A DNA stretch of 64,000 nucleotides, taken from contig JAWPHD010000298.1 in assembly GCA_037043455.1 (NCBI GenBank), positions 248,001-312,000 of the forward strand, written 5' to 3'. Under the pieces are notes generated by a model. That model did no database searches, had not been told where the DNA came from, and saw nothing but the letters and a program-made list of their open reading frames with translations. A program made the position numbers and the translations under genes. This document shows, piece by piece, positions 12,509-22,045 of this stretch; positions within the stretch are counted from its first letter, which is position 1, and each line of letters opens with the position of its first letter. Source of the stretch: Cyrtodaria siliqua (Eukaryota; Mollusca; Bivalvia; Adapedonta; Hiatellidae).

Positions 12509-12730
12509 CGATAACATTATTGTCTGGGTGTTTTGAGTATCCATACATGTATAATTCACCAGAAGTGTCCCATGTAAGGTAACGATAACGGTATTGTCTT
12601 GGTGTTTTGAGTATCCATATATGTATAGTTCACCAGAAGTGTCCCAAATGTAAGGTAACGATAACAGTATTGTCTTGGTGTTTTGAGTATCCATATATGT
12701 ATAATTCACCAGAAGTGTCCCATATAAGGT
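12509..12730 (-). repeat. ~76-bp tandem repeat at the 3' end of the P2X7-like gene
   Basis: Three units marked by 'caccagaagtgtccca' (12550, 12628, 12707) and 'gtcttggtgttttgagtatc'. On the minus strand the first unit contains the last codons of the neighbouring protein (…MGHFW, stop). The later units repeat this coding end downstream of the stop, so the duplication started from the gene's 3' end and now forms part of its 3' untranslated region. Confidence 0.85.
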
Positions 12731-13386
12731 ACATCTTTAGGGTTTGGATACAAGTGTCTCACTTGGTTTAGAACGCATTCTGGCATTATCTCTCTTTGTG
12801 TAAGTTCTACATGCGATTCACTCATGGACTGGTGTTTTCTTGCTAAATAAATAGGGTTGCTCCAGAGTCCTCGCCTGTCCAACATCACCCAAAACTTTTT
12901 GTAAAGCCTTTTTCTAATGACATTATTGCCAGGACGTGCAGTTAAACCCCTTCCAAGCCATGCTTGCGGATAAGCAGTTACACATGGAAGGTTCAAACAG
13001 TGTATGCAAGGAATGTTATGATCATTGTGTTCATTCTGGTCATGTCCTTGATTGTCTACATCATTTGGGCTGGGTAGAGAGGCACATGCATTTTGTAGAA
13101 CACCTTTGTCTTTGTTGTGCACCGTGTGAATCACCCTAGCAGTACTCTGAGATGGGACATTTGTATCTGTGTTTGTGGATAAGTACTGTCCATGTACGTG
13201 TGTTCCTGATAATAAATCATCTCTATCATGTCCATATTGAACACCAGAATCAGAATCAGAATCACCACTATGTACTTCTATATCCCACCCATGAAAATTG
13301 AATATTCCTTCAGTAATGTCCTTCTGTTCCTTTGTCATATATACTATGTACTTCCTTATTTTGTTATCTTCATCATGTCCAGCCAT
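12706..13386 (-). CDS. P2X7-ballast-like domain protein carried by the transposon
   Basis: A 226-residue protein counted from the ATG at 13386; an in-frame TTG three codons earlier is not a credible eukaryotic start. The N-terminal ~110 residues are acidic, rich in Asp, His and Ser and probably disordered. Residues ~127-226 resemble the cytoplasmic 'ballast' domain of vertebrate P2X7 receptors and its invertebrate relatives. They show a CxxCxxxxC cluster (C127, C130, C135), an aromatic YKKFW stretch, the segment REIMPECVLNQVR containing C204, and a conserved ending YPNP..VPYMGHFW with H224. In P2X7 comparable cysteines and a histidine bind zinc; applying this here is inference. It lies head-to-head with the transposase, 292 bp apart, and both are inside the TTAA element. 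The role is unknown; a DNA- or zinc-binding accessory protein or a regulator of transposition are possibilities. No membrane segment is visible, so it is not itself a channel. Confidence 0.7.
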   Translation of the reverse strand: MAGHDEDNKIRKYIVYMTKEQKDITEGIFNFHGWDIEVHSGDSDSDSGVQYGHDRDDLLSGTHVHGQYLSTNTDTNVPSQSTARVIHTVHNKDKGVLQNACASLPSPNDVDNQGHDQNEHNDHNIPCIHCLNLPCVTAYPQAWLGRGLTARPGNNVIRKRLYKKFWVMLDRRGLWSNPIYLARKHQSMSESHVELTQREIMPECVLNQVRHLYPNPKDVPYMGHFW

Positions 13387-13678
13387 TTCTAACAATAATT
13401 ATTTTAAATTGTAATTCCCAGCACAATATGTTCTTACAATATCCAAGTTATACACAGAACTGATCCCTGATCAGTACATTGTTTCACCAGACAAACTATA
13501 ATTGGCAATTAATTTTCATTAAACACAAACTTAATATATCATGAACTATTTGCTGACAGTGTGAATATATATGGCATTGATTTCTGTTTAGTCATCATAT
13601 TACATTTATTTTGGCGGTAAAGTTCATAGAAGTGCCAAACAGTGGAATTGAGAATAAAACAGTGAAATAGAGTAAAAC
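13387..13678. promoter_or_regulatory. Probable bidirectional promoter between the two transposon genes
   Basis: This 292-bp gap separates divergent start codons and contains no coding frame, so any promoters for both genes should lie here. It is AT-rich. No single TATA box can be assigned with confidence. Confidence 0.35.
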
Positions 13679-15418
13679 ATGGATAATCCTGTTGAACAGC
13701 CTGGATTAAATAGAATACGGGATGCTATGAGACTTCAAGCAAGGACATATCCGTCATGTTCTAAAGAAGCTAGAACAGAATCTAATCAACGACAGAAACA
13801 AAGACAAAGCAGTCTAAGGGGACGAATAGAATATTATTACAAGACAGAAAATGAAAAAATGGAGTTGCTCAACAAAATGGATAGATTGAAATTGTTTCTT
13901 GGAGAGGGAAAATTCAATGTAATTTCAACTTTTGAGCTCTTACACAGGGTTTTTGATTTTTTTATCAACACTAACATTCCATCAGAAAGAAATGGAGATA
14001 ATGCAGCAGACTTAGATGAGTCGGTATACATGTACCAGTACATAGACAAAGAAGATGCAGTTGATGAACAGCTGTTTGTTGGATCTGTCAGTTCCGTGAA
14101 AAATCTGGTGTCACAGGTTGAATCACATGCATCTAAATGTGAAAACAATATTAAAATAAAAGACAGTAAAAGAATACGCCATGTACTTTCTCTAAATATG
14201 GAATGTGAACAATCAAATCATTCATTTTCATGGACATCTTCACCACACATAGAACAGGGAAAATGTCTAGTCAATGCAAGGATTGCTCATGGCTATTTTA
14301 CTTCTGGTATGTTACCAAACCACTTAAATAAATTTTGCCAAGAAGCAAATATTGGTGAAATAGGCGATAAATACATGAAAGAGCTGCAAACATCATATGA
14401 AGAGGTAGTCTCCAGTGCGATCAGCAGATCCAAGGAACAAGTATTGCAAGAAGAAATAGCAACATCTGCAGCTGGTTTGTCTGAAAATGAAGATGTCACC
14501 GGAATAAACATCCTGACTGATGCAAGGCACTGTTGGAGAAAAAATGCCACATTTAGTGATGTTGTCTGCATTGGACAGGAGACAAAGAAAGTTTTAGATG
14601 TTGAAACAATATCAAAGAAAGTAGATGACCCCTGTTCTCAACGGCATGAACTTATTGGCGTGAAAAGAATTTATGAATACTTTGATGAGAATGATTGCCC
14701 AATCAATATCCATGCTCATGACAACAACAACCAGATTACCAAATATGTACGAGAGGAAAGAAGTCCGACACAGAATGCTATCGACACATGGCATATGACT
14801 AAATCCATAGCAAAGCAAGCTAAAAAAATTACATCAGGATTTAAATGTAACCATGGAAAACTTTGGCACGAGGAACTTTCAGACAAAGCAGCTGCAATAA
14901 GGACTCACATCTACCATTCTATGAAAAATAGTCAAAACAATGCTGATAAATTACGAGAAAATATTTTAAACTTTGTGGAACATTACCAAGGTCACCATGA
15001 CAGTTGCTTCCAAAGCTCAAGGTGTAGATCTGACCCGAATTATGAATGTTCAAAATTTATTCTAAAATGTGATAAAGCCGTAGCAATTTTGACTAACTTT
15101 TTGAAAAACTTGCCAGTATACAAAGAAGCTGAAAAATATAAATATTGTATGGATACTCACTATGTAGAGTCATTTAACAACGCCCTTCTGCAGTATGTGG
15201 ACAAACGAATTGTGTTTGGTGCTTCAAGTTATAAGTTAAGAATTAATTTAGCAACTTTAGATTGGAATGAGCATGCAAACAGAGAATCATCATCAGTTAG
15301 GGTAATGAGCTACAAAAGAAATCCTGAAATGACATACACAGTTCCAGTAAAAAAAAGGAAATTAAATAGTTTCAAAGAAATGATTTGGAGTCAATGGATT
15401 GATAAACTTTACTCCTAG
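13679..15418 (+). CDS. Kolobok-like DDE transposase
   Basis: A complete 579-residue uninterrupted frame with an ATG start. The N-terminal ~280 residues hold a charged helical region (about 35-75) without a recognised DNA-binding motif; I see no THAP domain. The catalytic-like core has D281 in TDARHCWRKN, D348 in HAHDNNNQITKYV, then D369TWH, and E497 in YVESFNNALLQ. This spacing and the '..D....I.KYVRE....DTWH..KS' stretch are what I recognise from Kolobok-type and related RNase-H-fold transposases. A Cys/His-rich insertion (HHDSCFQSSRC..DPNYEC, about 438-457) lies between the second D and the E. The intact frame and the matching TTAA termini suggest the element could have been active recently. 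The stop at 15418 lies 149 bp inside the right end. Alternative: a domesticated host gene, but the exact termini argue against it. Confidence 0.72.
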   Translation: MDNPVEQPGLNRIRDAMRLQARTYPSCSKEARTESNQRQKQRQSSLRGRIEYYYKTENEKMELLNKMDRLKLFLGEGKFNVISTFELLHRVFDFFINTNIPSERNGDNAADLDESVYMYQYIDKEDAVDEQLFVGSVSSVKNLVSQVESHASKCENNIKIKDSKRIRHVLSLNMECEQSNHSFSWTSSPHIEQGKCLVNARIAHGYFTSGMLPNHLNKFCQEANIGEIGDKYMKELQTSYEEVVSSAISRSKEQVLQEEIATSAAGLSENEDVTGINILTDARHCWRKNATFSDVVCIGQETKKVLDVETISKKVDDPCSQRHELIGVKRIYEYFDENDCPINIHAHDNNNQITKYVREERSPTQNAIDTWHMTKSIAKQAKKITSGFKCNHGKLWHEELSDKAAAIRTHIYHSMKNSQNNADKLRENILNFVEHYQGHHDSCFQSSRCRSDPNYECSKFILKCDKAVAILTNFLKNLPVYKEAEKYKYCMDTHYVESFNNALLQYVDKRIVFGASSYKLRINLATLDWNEHANRESSSVRVMSYKRNPEMTYTVPVKKRKLNSFKEMIWSQWIDKLYS

Positions 15419-15567
15419 CTGATCTGTAAGTACATTGTTTTATGTCGTCTGCTGTTTACATTGCTATTTTTAGAATCATTCACTGTAACTGACAGCCCAG
15501 CATAACTGGTGTAATTTGATAGCCACTCCTCCAATCTCTCCCTACCAGGGTAGGGAATTTTGCCCCT

Positions 15568-15775
15568 TTAAATGGTTTAATACACAAACTTTGTCCAGAT
15601 TAGTCTCTTCTGAACTCTTTGCCAGATTTCAGCGAATCTTGGCGAGAATGATCAGTAGTAAACCTAGTTGCACCTATCATTGCCATGTTCTGGTTGAATG
15701 ATTTTTGGCCCCTTATACATAAACTTTATCTTGAGCCAGTAGAGCGTCCACAGGCCCTCTTGGGCCTCTTGTTAT
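15568..15775 (+). repeat. Long tandem-repeat element, right part
   Basis: Continues the repeat interrupted at 11942 with 'tggtttaatacacaaacttt'. It ends in 'ccagtagagcgtccacag' and 'ccctcttgggcctcttgtt'. The same end occurs in reverse complement at 33001-33210, which confirms it as an element boundary. Confidence 0.85.
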
Positions 15776-15858
15776 GATTATTTTATTTATTTTTTGGAAA
15801 AGGTGGGAAGAGGGAGCGCTACTATTATAGGAGGTTTTATAAGGGGAAATACAGTATG

Positions 15859-16068
15859 TTTAACCCTTAACCCGTTACATATAATGGACTGTTCTTTCTT
15901 TGAATTAAGACCATTCCATTTATGTGACAAAGGGGAGTTTTGGGGGAAATGACTGATCAGCAGCCATTGTAACACTGATCAGCGTGTTACTCGCACTGCG
16001 GCAGGCTGATCTGGGTTTACAATGGATGCAAAGGCTATTATAGTCGTGTTGGCAGGTTAAGGGTTAAA
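15859..16068. mobile_element. 210-bp MITE (TIR TTTAACCCTTAACC)
   Basis: Left end TTTAACCCTTAACCCG and right end GGTTAAGGGTTAAA are inverted repeats. The interior matches 8302-8469. No coding frame. Confidence 0.8.
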
Positions 16069-16138
16069 TTAATGTATAAATACTTCAATATCTGGTTTTG
16101 AAACCAGCTTCAATAACACTGTAATATGAGGGTTCCAG

Positions 16139-17158
16139 CAGGGTTTCCCCCAGGATCATAAGGCATGTCGCATGCAACATGCCTTCCTGGAAAAGAAAGG
16201 AAAAACAACATGCTTTCATCAGAGCAACATCCCTTAAGATTTTCTTAATTTTCATGAATAACAGATTTAAAAGAAGAAAAATAGAATTTCTATGGTGATT
16301 CTTGTTCCATGGTTCATACAGACTTTTCAAACCTAAATTTAGGGCCTTTTTCGGGACATTTTCGCTAAATTTAGGGCCTCAATATTTATAGCATAATTAT
16401 GCATTTGACTAAAATTCCTGCTTACTGCTACAGTAAAACCCCTCTAAAGCGACCCCTAAAAGAAGATAGGTGGCAGCTTAATGCAGCATGATAGTATTGT
16501 AGAAAGCTCCTCTAATAGCTTTCTGCAAACTATAGTGCTGCATTAAGCAGTCATCTGTAAAAAAAAACACTAAATGTGTATATTGTAAGCGGTTGCATTA
16601 GCTTGGTTTTACTGTATTTATAGCCAATAAACCTGGACCTACCTAAGATTAAACAGTTTTCAGCAGTTTTTTAATTATACCCCACCCACTCCACCAAATA
16701 TTGGCCGCGATTTTTCAAAAACGGCCGTGCAAAAATGGCTGCACGGTTGGCTCAGTCGTTGGCTGGCTAATAACTTCCCCTCTGAAATATAACCGAGTAT
16801 GAAGCAAACTGAGTACGATGTACAATAGTACAAATCTAATTGCGTAGGAATTGTCGTTCTTGAATTCATTCTATTTTTAGAAATTTCGTAGGAGTTGTCG
16901 TTCTTGAATTCATTCTATTTTTAGAAGCAACAACACCTTGACAGCCCAAATAATGTGCGAAATGAAATTTAGGGCCACCAAAACTAATTTTTAGGGCCGT
17001 ATAGAGTAAATTAACCATGTCAGTTCCTATTGCACCAAAATCATAAAAGTATGTTATTTTGCCATTTTGCCATTAATAGGCACTATTTTTTTCAAGCCCA
17101 CTTTGGTAAATGTAATGTCAGAACAACATGCCTTCACAATTTTCTGGGGGAAACCCTG
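16139..17158. mobile_element. 1.02-kb CAGGG-ended, hAT-like non-autonomous element
   Basis: The left end CAGGGTTTCCCCCAG is exactly inverted at the right end, CTGGGGGAAACCCTG. The next bases also pair approximately, with aaggcatgt on the left and acatgcctt on the right. A 6-bp direct repeat TTCCAG flanks it at 16133-16138 and 17159-17164. CAGGG ends suggest hAT, but hAT normally makes 8-bp duplications. Inside are four 'tttagggcc'-type phrases and, at 16675-16790, a diverged reverse-complement copy of part of the element at 34654-34984. No transposase frame is present. Confidence 0.75.
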
Positions 17159-17228
17159 TTCCAGCATTGCCTAATTCCATAAATATTAAAATAAAGGTCA
17201 GGTTTCCACACTATTACATTAATGTCAA

Positions 17229-19027
17229 GAAGGATAAAAATATCGGACAGAGAAAGCAGCATTCAAGGACGACAGTCAACCACAAAACACAAAAACAAAC
17301 ACGCAAACAGACCAACGAAAAGGCAAAAGTAATAAAAAATGCAAACGACATCACAAACACAAAAGGGTTGACAATAGGTCTACCGCCTTGGAACGGTCAG
17401 TGGCAAAGTCGGCCACTGGGGGTTTAAACCGGTTCTAGGGTGCACCAAACCTCACACTAACCCTACTGTCATCCCATTAAAACAGGACAGTGTAAATAAA
17501 GAAATCCCCGCCATGATCTAAACTCTAACCAACAAGGCAGCATCAATAGGCAATATAAGTAAAACACAAAAATGCTCGTGTAAATATAATACAAAAAAAC
17601 AATAGCCTAGAAAGCCACAATGAAGGTACTCAATGACTTGGCAGAAGCCAGAGCAGTAAGAGAATACACCATTAAGGGCAGGACAAGAAAGAACATGGAC
17701 AAACATCAAACGCCACCGCCCCAATGGGCTTTAGGTAGGCGTCATCATAGGGTCCACAGCCTGTCCGGTCATCGTACAATTAAAGAGGAAAGCATAGTGG
17801 CGAACTGTAAAAGGGTCCACCACCAAGCATGCAGTATGTTGCAAAATGATAGGGTCATAACCTCTTTTGATAAACTTTTTAACAAGTTTAACAAAGATAG
17901 TATGAAAGTGATCATGACCAAGAGTCTTACGAAGTTTATAAATCACATCACCATAGAAGTCAGGTTGTGATAGTCCTTGTCGCAGAAGAGTCCTTAAATT
18001 ACATTTATATTTGGAAAGAAGATCAGGGTTACGATAATAAAATTTTGCAAAGGTTTTACGAAGTTTATGGTAACGGTAACCCTGATTGAGTAACTTTTTA
18101 GTTATACAAAGATTACGAATATTAAAGTCCTCAACTCGAGTACAAGCTCTAGAAAAACGAATAAGTTGAGACACATACACCCCATAAGAAGTTGCTCGGG
18201 GAACATCCCCATCCAAGTGGGGATAATTAACAATGTCAAAATTAAAATCATCTCTCTTGTCATAGATTTTGCTAATTATTTTACCATTTTTAATCGAGAG
18301 ATCTAAATCAAGAAAAGAAGCGTTATTATCAGATATATTTTCTTTATTAAGCCGAAGTTCTTTAGGATAAATATTATGAACCATAGTTGGAAAGAAAGGG
18401 TTGTCAATGTTCAGTATGTCATCCAGATACCGAGAGGTGTCATTAAAAGCTTCAATAACATCTGCCTGGGTATCTGGTGAAAGACTCAACATGAAATCCC
18501 TTTCATAGCAAAATAAAAACAAATCTGCGACAAGTGGTGCACAGTTCGTACCCATAGGGATACCAACAATTTGTCTATAAACGGTGGTACCATACCTGAC
18601 GAAAATATTATCTGATAGGAAGATGAGTGCTTCACAAACTTCATAGCAAGTCCACATAGTATAATTGTCTAAACTGCCGTTAGTGAAAAACGCTTTAATA
18701 TTATTACATGCCAAAAATGTAGTATTTTCTCTAGCGAATGTTTTTTGAATAAGAGAAATTAGCTTGTCTTTAATAAGATGATGTGGTAAAGTTGTATATA
18801 GTGTAGAGAAGTCATAAGTGCTTATTGATGAAACTTGACCTTTATTGAAAATTTTATCAAGAACGTCTCCTGAATTTTTTATAGACCAAAATAAATTAAT
18901 CCCAGAGTTTTCATAAGTTTTATCACAATATAGTTTAACGTGATCTTAAACGGCAGTAAGACAAGAAGTTAAAAGTTTGGAGATGTTTGTTGTGGTGCAG
19001 GCACTAGAATTAGAAATAAATACTTTT
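17229..19027 (-). mobile_element. Penelope-like retroelement copy A, 5'-truncated
   Basis: The longest copy of the most abundant coding repeat in the window. Read on the minus strand it starts inside the reverse transcriptase N-terminal region near 19027, where a different repeat abuts. It continues through the RT stop at 17731 and a ~500-bp 3' tail, and ends at the family's shared 3' terminus, 'ctgtccgatatttttatcc' on the minus strand. The tail carries a conserved phrase (cctagaaccggtttaaacc) seen at more than ten other places in this window. Confidence 0.85.
17731..18939 (-). pseudogene. Reverse transcriptase, Penelope-like, one frameshift
   Basis: The reading frame is open from about 18939 to the stop at 17731, roughly 400 residues. 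RT motifs in order: YDFSTLYTTLPHHLIKDKL (motif A region), then IPMGTNCAPLVADLFLFCYE, then SRYLDDIL (YxDD catalytic box), then FLDLDLSIKNGKI, then a long C-terminal part ending DPMMTPT. This motif set resembles Penelope-like elements rather than LINE or LTR enzymes; assignment to a subclade is not attempted. A single-base deletion near 18947, compared with the copy at 44447-44453, separates this frame from upstream family sequence. No GIY-YIG endonuclease is seen after the RT. Confidence 0.8.
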
Positions 19028-19370
19028 ATCTCTTGTTTGTGTTTGTTGCTTCCAAGGGATCCCCTTTTCAGTATTTATTGACATTCACAGTTAGCGTTTG
19101 TTTAGTGCTGTGTGGCGGCCATAAAAAGTCGCCCCGACAAAACAACAGTAGTGTTATTACTTTCTGGTCCTTTGGGATCATCAAGCCCAATCTTTGTGGC
19201 TTTAAAGCAGAATATCACTGAAGCCGGTGCCAGTAGGCGTGAGAGGTGTTACACTCTACATTACCACTCATGAACAGACTCAATCAAACCGAGTCTGCTA
19301 CTTTTATCTCTTGTTTGTGTTTGTTGCTTCCAAGGGATCCCCTTTTCAGTATTTATTGTACAATTGGAAC
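19023..19370 (+). repeat. Dispersed/tandem repeat R1 (~287-bp unit), plus strand
   Basis: A unit beginning 'cttttatctcttgtttgtg' at 19023 starts again at 19310, a period of 287 bp. The unit includes 'gcttccaagggatcccctt', 'aaagtcgccccgacaaaac' and 'gccggtgccagtaggcg'. Inverted copies lie at 20628-21030 and a direct copy at 62795-63320. Confidence 0.8.
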
Positions 19371-20627
19371 CCGATGTATACATAAAATGGATGGTTATTG
19401 TTATTAGGTTTCATTACCTAAATAACTGTTTTCTTGGTTTCGTTTTTATCGTTGTTATATTCTATTACCCATACAAGAGTTGTACGTGTTTGCAAATCAA
19501 AATTCAACAATAACATAATATTAAAATTTCGGTTCTACATGAATAGCTCTATTATAATACTATAATGGTTGTAAAAAAAAAGATTATTTAGACAGCTCTG
19601 TCGGGAGCGCACAGAACTTTGAATTAGTAAGATGGTTAGTATGGGTTAGGGACAGGAAAAACGTTGCTTTTTAGGTAATAAGCTCTGGAATTTTAGCGTG
19701 TTTTACACTTATTTTGTATAATACTGAAACAGGTGTCTAAAATAACTTCAATGAATCAATAATGCTCAAATCGTGTTGTTTGAATATAATATCCCCAATA
19801 CCCAATGTCCTGGAAGCCTTTTTGCCAGCGTCTTAAATGAGAATATGAAGAAACTAACAGACTGTGGATTCCGGTACTTCACTCACATACGGTCGCACTG
19901 CATTGCACCTGGCCGTTATGTTTCGAATCTAGAATGTGTGTCATGTCCCGAGTCTCAAAATCTGTTCAAAGATGCAGGCTAAAGATGAGCAGCTGGAGAA
20001 TTGAACATGGTCAAAAAGTGAGGCAAAATACAATCAGAAATACTTCACCCAAGGACAAACCCGGCACTCTCCCGCTGATCATGTATAACAACTACAGTGA
20101 GCCTGACCAAATCCTGTTAACTTCAGAGATCTGGCCGTTTCAAAATCCATGCAAGTGATTTACTTTGTTATTAAACATTCAAGCACAGATAGTTTTGCTA
20201 TTGTGTGTATGACTGCGTGAATGAAGACAACACAGGTCACCTGTACAAGCAGTGTGTAGGTGTCAAATGCTGACCTTCATTTCAGCTGGCCATGAAAGCT
20301 TCACCAATGAAGATATCATTCAAGTGCTGGAATCAAAATAATTTGAAACAAACTGAACTCAGGTATTCTCAAGGAAGAAACTTACACCCAGATTATGAAA
20401 GACACATACGATTATGGAAATCATGCTGCAAAAGAGGACGACGATAACATGTCCAGTGCTGAAGACATTGGTTGCATCATAAAAGAGACACCAGTTGTAA
20501 TAAGAACAATAGTGGGCAGGACTGTCAAATTTAACATACAATTTAGTGATTATATAGCTTAAAGAGTAAGTAAAACATGTATAAACACTTTATTTTTGGG
20601 CTGAATTCCATTTTATAAATACATACT
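19371..20627. other. 1.25-kb spacer between inverted R1 repeats
   Basis: Short open frames at 19773-20158 on the plus strand have ordinary-looking composition (for example HIRSHCIAPGRYVSNLECVSCPES), but I recognise no family. The spacer is bracketed by inverted R1 copies, so it may be the inside of a larger composite element. Confidence 0.4.
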
Positions 20628-21030
20628 GAAAGGACTCAGTTTTATCGAGTCTGTTCATGAGAGGTAATATAAGATGCAACACCTCTTAGACCTCCTAGCA
20701 CCGGCTTAAGCGATATTCTAATTGAAAGCAACAAAGATTGGTCTTGATGATCCCGAAGGACCAATAAATTATAACACTATAGGTTCGTAGTCGGACGACA
20801 TTTTACAGCGGACACACAGCACTAAACAAACGCTGTAGTGTGAATGTCAATAAATACCGAAAAGGAGATCCCTTGAAAGCAACAAACACAAACAAGAGAT
20901 AAAAGTAGCAGACTCGTACAACACCTCTCACGCGTTCTACCATCGACTGAAGCAGTATTCGACTTTAAAACCACAAAGATTGGGCTTGATTATCCCAAAG
21001 GACCAGTAATTATTAGCATTACTGATTTGT
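20628..21030 (-). repeat. Repeat R1, inverted copies
   Basis: Reverse-complement matches to 19023-19370: 'caacaaacacaaacaagag', 'acaccggctt'-type and 'gattgggcttgattatccc' phrases. One copy and part of a second are present. Confidence 0.75.
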
Positions 21031-21255
21031 ATTATAAATGGTGAATTTTTATAGCTAGTGTGCATGTCAATATTTAAATAGTGATAAGCTTATTTAAGGG
21101 CGCAGTTTGAACTCAAACAAGTAAAGGACAAATACTACATGTTAGACTGTACAAACGAAATGGAAAGTACAAACTGTACTTGTGGTAAAAAAAACACAAC
21201 CAATCGCTACCTCTTAACTTGTCCAATTAATTAATGTGGTTTTACATACCGTTAA

Positions 21256-21412
21256 CACATGATATTAGGTTATATTGACAAAGTAACCTCAGAGGGAGAT
21301 AAGATGAAGCATGATATTAGGTTATATTGACACAGTAACCTCAGAGGGAGATAAGATGAAGCATGATATTAGGTTATATTGACACAGTAACCTCAGAGGG
21401 AGATAAGATGAA
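21256..21412. repeat. 52-bp tandem repeat, 3 copies
   Basis: 'catgatattaggttatattg' recurs at 21258, 21310 and 21362, a 52-bp period with near identity. Confidence 0.95.
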
Positions 21413-21429
21413 GGATGATGTTTCCCATC

Positions 21430-21665
21430 CTACATGCCTCTGCCAAGTAGCAAACCCACGCGGGGCAAAGATCTGTAGCTCTAAAGCCAAGGCCTTATCT
21501 ACTGAGCTATCAAGGCTGTTGTTAACTTATCCAAGACATCCTGCCCCTACACGAAAATTTGCACGAGGGGCACCTGGGGTCTTCCTCCACTAATGGAAGC
21601 CGGAAAAGTCGCCATATGACCTTAGCTGTTGGAGTGACTATAAACTCCATTTCTGAATTCCAATT
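21430..21665. mobile_element. SINE-like element with conserved 'tcgccatatgacc' tail
   Basis: The plus strand contains 'ggggtcttcctccactaat', 'aagtcgccatatgacctta' and a short A/T tail, matching 61490-61625. At 21430-21510 the minus strand reads like a tRNA head (GATAGCTCAGTAGATAAGG, an A-box type sequence). It faces away from the tail, so the arrangement is rearranged or two fragments are joined. Confidence 0.65.
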
Positions 21666-21779
21666 CAATTGTCCAAGACATACTGACATGCTGATCATTT
21701 TACAGATCTACCCTGTAAGCTATCAATAGAATTTACTTTTTTTTGGTAAAATAATCTTTCGGATCAATCCAAATTTTAG

Positions 21780-22045
21780 TTGTTCATATAAGGCGCTTCC
21801 CTTGCGCTTCAGTGACCAGGATGGTAAAGTTGCAGCATTTGAAACCTTCTTGCCTCTTAGAGCTTCGGGTTCGAATCCCTCTGGAAGCTTAACTTGAGAG
21901 AAAATGTTAATTCTTAAGGATGGCGGGAGGTATCTAGTACTGGTTCAGGAAAACATGAGTGGTCTGCCTCCACCGTCACATATAGCCAAAAATGGTGGTG
22001 GTGGTGGTGGTGGTTGGGGTGGTGGTGGGGTGGGGGGGGAGTGTT
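21780..22045 (+). mobile_element. tRNA-derived SINE fragment and GGT/G-rich simple repeat
   Basis: A B-box-like sequence 'gggttcgaatccctctgg' near 21868 is followed by 'gatggcgggaggtatctag', 'tactggttcagg' and 'gtggtctgcctcc', the family also seen inverted at 9480-9645. A (GGT)n and G-rich run occupies 21990-22042. Confidence 0.6.

Larger units (their letters stand above)
11943..15567. mobile_element. TTAA-flanked Kolobok-like DNA transposon with two genes
   Basis: A 3625-bp insertion with a very clean footprint. TTAA occurs at 11939-11942 and again at 15568-15571. The left end begins AGGGGCAA and the right end is its inverted repeat TTGCCCCT. Removing the element rejoins 'cccTTTAA' to 'atggtttaatacac', recreating the phrase 'ccctttaaaggttttaatac' found in the neighbouring tandem-repeat units. 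Subterminal sequence also shows an inverted 14-mer ACAGCAGACGACAT at 12255-12268, with its complement at 15442-15455. Another possible hairpin (ccctac/gtaggg) lies just inside the right end. TTAA target duplication plus a DDE transposase with the Kolobok-type layout is the basis for the class call. piggyBac also uses TTAA, but its ends normally begin CCY. Confidence 0.85.

Noticed and set aside
12936..13139. Plus-strand 67-codon frame opposite the P2X7-like gene
   Set aside because: Shadow of the minus-strand coding sequence.
13837..14818. Minus-strand frames opposite the transposase
   Set aside because: Shadows of the 579-residue frame on the plus strand.
11943..15567. piggyBac assignment because of TTAA
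   Set aside because: The termini are AGGGG rather than CCY and the DDE-like layout does not resemble piggyBac.
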